Part shown: one piece after another, positions 63,785 to 64,000 of the stretch | How the letters are laid out: each line of letters begins with the position of its first letter | How positions within the stretch are numbered: the stretch's first letter is position 1 | NCBI RefSeq assembly: GCF_038502225.1 | Contig: NC_091292.1 | Span: 51,681,992-51,745,991, forward strand | Direction of reading: 5' to 3' | Source of the DNA: Cherax quadricarinatus | Taxonomy: Eukaryota > Arthropoda > Malacostraca > Decapoda > Parastacidae | Length of the DNA: 64,000 bases | Translations under genes and position numbers: made by a program | Notes under the pieces: generated by a model | The model's database searches: none | Told to the model about the DNA's origin: nothing | What the model saw: the letters and a program-made list of their open reading frames with translations, nothing else

Positions 63785-63800
63785 AATAAAATCCACTTTT

Positions 63801-63924
63801 CCATTGTGTCGGAATTTTACGACATTTATCTCCATCATATCGTTGCTTTGCACCAATGTCTACAGTATAGGAACAGTCTGGCAATCAGCTGCCTACATCA
63901 GTTTCTAACCTGAAAGTGTTCACT
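63801..63924. other. No gene recognised
   Basis: Short spacer; no motif. Confidence 0.4.
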
Positions 63925-64000
63925 TGAAGAACAAAAAGGCACAATACCGTAACTGCAACAATACACGAATAACCCGCACATAGGAGAGAGGAGCTTACGA
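63925..64000 (+). repeat. Start of a PLE terminal-type repeat, cut by the window edge
   Basis: ACGAATAACCCGCACATAGG and GAGAGGAGCTTACGA resemble the fragment at 48400-48420. The rest lies outside the window. Confidence 0.5.

Larger units (their letters stand above)
63470..63800. repeat. Inverted pair of PLE-like terminal sequences around an (AT)n tract
   Basis: The left part (about 63481-63570, minus orientation) and right part (about 63722-63800, plus orientation) share AGGTAGATCTGTTTG, a GGGCGAAAC motif and an AATAAA/ATTAAA segment. Between them lie a degraded AGCATGGGCCAGCAGG segment and (AT)n at about 63645-63714. No coding sequence is present. Confidence 0.75.

Overview
The window is eukaryotic and looks like a repeat-dense intergenic stretch of a decapod crustacean genome (crayfish, lobster or shrimp lineage). 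The support is the repeat families: Penelope-like elements (PLEs) with GIY-YIG endonucleases, RTE-like and I-like LINEs, tRNA-derived SINEs, Tigger/pogo and Tc1 DNA transposons, and very long micro- and minisatellites. The family-level taxon is an inference from remembered repeat content; no search could be run. I found no convincing single-copy host gene, rRNA or tRNA gene. Nearly every long open frame belongs to a mobile element or is a by-product of a simple repeat.

Layout. 1-3.8 kb: a decayed hAT transposase (minus strand) split by a head-to-head pair of PLE copies with a 13-bp target duplication. 5.2-7.26 kb: an RTE-like LINE with an intact 593-codon RT frame and a long poly-A. 8.1-15.2 kb: two related Jockey-like LINEs in tandem; the second keeps an intact ORF1. 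15.3-18.8 kb: another RTE-like 3' end, a Tc1 remnant and a LINE 3' end. 20.4-22.6 kb: a decayed CR1-like LINE. 23.6-24.6 kb: a minus-strand PLE with a small foldback. 24.6-32.3 kb: a degenerate Gypsy-type LTR retrotransposon (G1) with a nested Tigger and a nested SINE. 32.6-39 kb: an I-like LINE with RNase H (minus strand). 39.6-40.1 kb: a long inverted repeat. 41.9-49.2 kb: three decayed PLEs, a second Tigger and a third RTE-like LINE. 49.4-54.8 kb: a second, different Gypsy-type element (G2). 55-56.9 kb: a 40-bp satellite array between inverted SINE-like arms. 56.9-61.6 kb: a compound GGT/AGT microsatellite with higher-order structure. 62.2-63.2 kb: a solo LTR of the G1 family with a 5-bp target duplication. 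63.5-64 kb: PLE terminal sequences.

Main observations. (1) G1 and G2 both have the order Gag-PR-INT-RT-RNaseH, with integrase upstream of reverse transcriptase. This is the Gmr1-type arrangement, and both have a SCAN-like Gag segment. (2) A stem-loop followed by GAAAC recurs in the PLE-derived ends and resembles hammerhead ribozymes. The stem changes in a compensatory way between copies. (3) Two tiny insertions (37 and 51 bp) consist of little more than the 3' tail also found at the end of the I-like LINE, each flanked by perfect 12-13-bp target duplications. (4) PLE copies and PLE-like ends repeatedly occur as head-to-head inverted pairs.
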